From the NCBI GenBank assembly GCA_013329455.1, contig DUKF01000037.1, positions 1 to 7,062 of the forward strand: a DNA stretch of 7,062 nt, given 5' to 3'. The DNA comes from Methanotrichaceae archaeon (GTDB lineage Archaea > Halobacteriota > Methanosarcinia > Methanotrichales > Methanotrichaceae). Of this stretch, positions 5,631-7,062 are shown in pieces (position 1 is the first letter of the stretch; each line of letters starts with the position of its first letter). A model generated the notes under the pieces. The model was not told the origin of the DNA, made no database searches, and saw nothing but the letters and a program-made list of their open reading frames with translations. The position numbers were made by a program, and so were the translations under genes.

Positions 5631-7062
5631 TCAGATCCATCCGTCCCTCTCACCGAAGGGGTAGTAGTCTGCGGTCGTCTCTCCGATCCACTTCGGCTGG
5701 CCGTGGCACGGGTTGCCCTGGCACGAATGATCGGACCAGTAGTTTCCGCCCTTCAGAACGCCCCAGTCCCAGAGGTTGCCGCCGTCGTCTTTCGCCTGGA
5801 CTTCGTTTTCGATCAGGTTGTTCCTGTAGACGATGCATCCTGCTGACTCGTTGAGGCCGATCCCGACCCCGTTTCCAATGACCGAGTTTCCGGTGATCTC
5901 GGTCTCGTTGGAAGATAGGAGCCTTATCCCGGTGTCCTTGTTCGCCTCGGCAGTGTTCATTTGGACCATGTTTGAGTCGGATTCGACGAGGGACAGACCA
6001 TCCCTCTCGTTGCGACAGAGGGTGTTTTCGCCGATCAGGTTGCCGCTCGACTCGACCAGGAGAATCCCGCTGTACCTGTTATCGCAGGCCTGGTTGCCCA
6101 CGATCTCGTTGTCATCGGAGGCCTGCAGCCGCATTCCATAACAGTTGGAGACGACGTTATCCTGGATCCTGCATCCGCGGGAGCTGTGGACGAAGAGGGC
6201 GTCGTTCGTGACCGAGCTGTCCAACACGGTGCAGTTCTCGCAGAAGGCGAGGGTGAGATGTCCAAAGTTTCGGCCTGAGATCTCCTCGTTTGATCGGCCG
6301 TAGAGGTAGAGGATCGGCTCGCCGTTGATCTGGTTTGATTCGGGGATCTGGTTGTCGAAGCTCTCCTCTGTCGAGCCGTCGACGTACAGGCCCCACCGCG
6401 CCGCCATCATGACGTTTCCCTCCAGCTTGTTGGCCGAGGAGTCGGTGACCACGATACCGGAGCCGGACTCCTCGATCTTGTTTTTGGTGAGGATGTTGCC
6501 AACGGAGGACTCAGAGACCATGATACCGGTACCGAGCCTCACAAGGCTGTTTTCGACGATGCTGTTCTCCGTTGAAGAGAAGAGTGCGATTCCGTTCGTC
6601 GAGTTTGAAACAGAATTGTTCTGGACGAGGTTCTTCGAGACGGAGTTCAGAGCGATGGCGGTGGAGGCGTTCTCAAAGTTGCACCTCCTGATCATGTTGG
6701 CCATTGAGGACTTTTCTAGGAGAACTCCGTAACCGCAGTCGATCATGGAATTTCCTTCCATCTCGTTCTCCTGGCTGTCCGTGATGAGGTAGATTCCCCG
6801 AGCGCATCCCTCGGCTTTGCTCCCCTCGATGGTGTTCTTCGAAGAGGTGTTGAGAAGCATTCCTGCGAGGAGACTTCCCTCGGCAACGTTCCCCCTTATC
6901 GTGTTCTCGCGGGAAGCTAGGAGGACGATCCCGCAGTACCCGCCCCGCTCCTGATTCATCTCGAGGGTGTTGCCCGAAGTGCCGTTCAGGAAGATGCCGT
7001 GAACGTTATCCACGAAGACGTTCTTTCTGATCTCGTTGCCTTTGGACCCGCCGTAGATCCCA
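5631..7062 (-). CDS. NosD-type right-handed parallel beta-helix repeat protein, 5'-truncated by the window
   Basis: Probably a secreted or surface beta-helix protein; ligand or enzymatic role unknown. The frame is open to the right edge: residues GIYGGSKGNEIRKNVFVDN precede and continue the repeat pattern, so the GTG at 7013 is internal and the signal peptide lies outside the window. About 476 residues are visible. They comprise roughly 17 coils of 20-23 residues with the pattern G-I-x-L-x-x-S-x-x-N-x-I-x-x-N, the asparagine and hydrophobic ladder of PbH1/NosD repeats. Mid-protein one coil is enlarged (about 6225-6357) with NQINGEPILYLYGRS and FGHLTLAFCENC, a recurrent insertion in archaeal NosD-like proteins. 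The last 55 residues hold the NosD-type closing module: NLWDWG, GGNYWSDH, then CQGNPCHG and ADYYPF. No C-terminal membrane anchor or sorting signal is seen. There are 13 cysteines and at least eight N-X-S/T sequons, unusual for a cytoplasmic protein. Bacterial NosD helps insert copper into N2O reductase; that role should not be assumed here. Confidence 0.88.
   Translation of the reverse strand, partial: GIYGGSKGNEIRKNVFVDNVHGIFLNGTSGNTLEMNQERGGYCGIVLLASRENTIRGNVAEGSLLAGMLLNTSSKNTIEGSKAEGCARGIYLITDSQENEMEGNSMIDCGYGVLLEKSSMANMIRRCNFENASTAIALNSVSKNLVQNNSVSNSTNGIALFSSTENSIVENSLVRLGTGIMVSESSVGNILTKNKIEESGSGIVVTDSSANKLEGNVMMAARWGLYVDGSTEESFDNQIPESNQINGEPILYLYGRSNEEISGRNFGHLTLAFCENCTVLDSSVTNDALFVHSSRGCRIQDNVVSNCYGMRLQASDDNEIVGNQACDNRYSGILLVESSGNLIGENTLCRNERDGLSLVESDSNMVQMNTAEANKDTGIRLLSSNETEITGNSVIGNGVGIGLNESAGCIVYRNNLIENEVQAKDDGGNLWDWGVLKGGNYWSDHSCQGNPCHGQPKWIGETTADYYPFGERDGWI
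5799..7062 (-). repeat. Degenerate ~60-69-base tandem repeats encoding beta-helix coils
   Basis: The coding sequence is built from diverged in-frame units of about 60-69 bases, each encoding one coil of the parallel beta-helix. The repeats are obvious in the protein (the recurring G-I-x-L and N-x-I-x-x-N positions) but only weak at DNA level, where forms of GAACTCGTT or GTTCTC recur. This points to old duplications held by structure, not to a recently expanded DNA repeat. One enlarged unit breaks the periodicity near 6225-6357. Confidence 0.75.

Noticed and set aside
6325..6732. Plus-strand open frame opposite the beta-helix gene
   Set aside because: Its periodic sequence is only the antisense reading of the beta-helix repeats.
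7011..7013. GTG as the start of the beta-helix gene
   Set aside because: The frame stays open to the window edge and the preceding residues continue the coil pattern, so the codon is an internal valine.
5799..7062. CRISPR array or recent tandem DNA repeat
   Set aside because: The units are in-frame, diverged at DNA level and have no constant repeat with unique spacers; they encode beta-helix coils.

Overview
The window looks like about 7 kb of a GC-rich (roughly 55-60% over most genes) euryarchaeal chromosome, most likely a methanogen. A Methanothrix-like member of the Methanosarcinales is my best guess, at moderate confidence. The archaeal signs are a Sec61-beta type translocon subunit, a TATA-type promoter with an archaeal Shine-Dalgarno sequence, heavy use of AGG and ATA codons, an archaeal-style Nbp35/ApbC ATPase with an N-terminal cysteine cluster, and a large NosD-like parallel beta-helix surface protein.

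Layout. (1) Bases 1-3254, plus strand: most of a large type IIG (Eco57I-like) restriction-modification or DNA N6-adenine methyltransferase protein. It is cut off at its 5' end by the window edge. (2) 3255-3517: a short intergenic region with an oligo-T terminator candidate, then a promoter, a small leader hairpin and a ribosome binding site. (3) 3518-5348, plus strand: a two-gene unit, a radical SAM protein (COG0731-like, with a winged-helix tail) followed closely by an Mrp/Nbp35-type Fe-S cluster carrier ATPase. (4) 5349-5424: a 64-base convergent gap with a strong hairpin. (5) 5413-7062, minus strand: the small Sec61-beta gene secG, preceded in its transcription direction by a long NosD-type parallel beta-helix gene whose 5' end lies beyond the right edge.

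How the parts may work together. The radical SAM enzyme needs a [4Fe-4S] cluster, and the adjacent ATPase belongs to a family that assembles and hands over such clusters, so the pair plausibly forms a maturation or modification module with an unknown substrate. The beta-helix protein is probably exported, and secG encodes a piece of the export channel. That adjacency is suggestive only. The restriction-modification gene is defence-type cargo. Its target-recognition region has clearly lower GC than the rest of the gene, which fits exchange of specificity modules.

I do not see a clearly new biological system. The best leads are the mosaic recognition domain, the uncharacterised radical SAM/ATPase pair, and the stacked cysteines and CX4CH element in the beta-helix protein. 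I see no tRNA, rRNA, CRISPR array, insertion sequence or attachment site.
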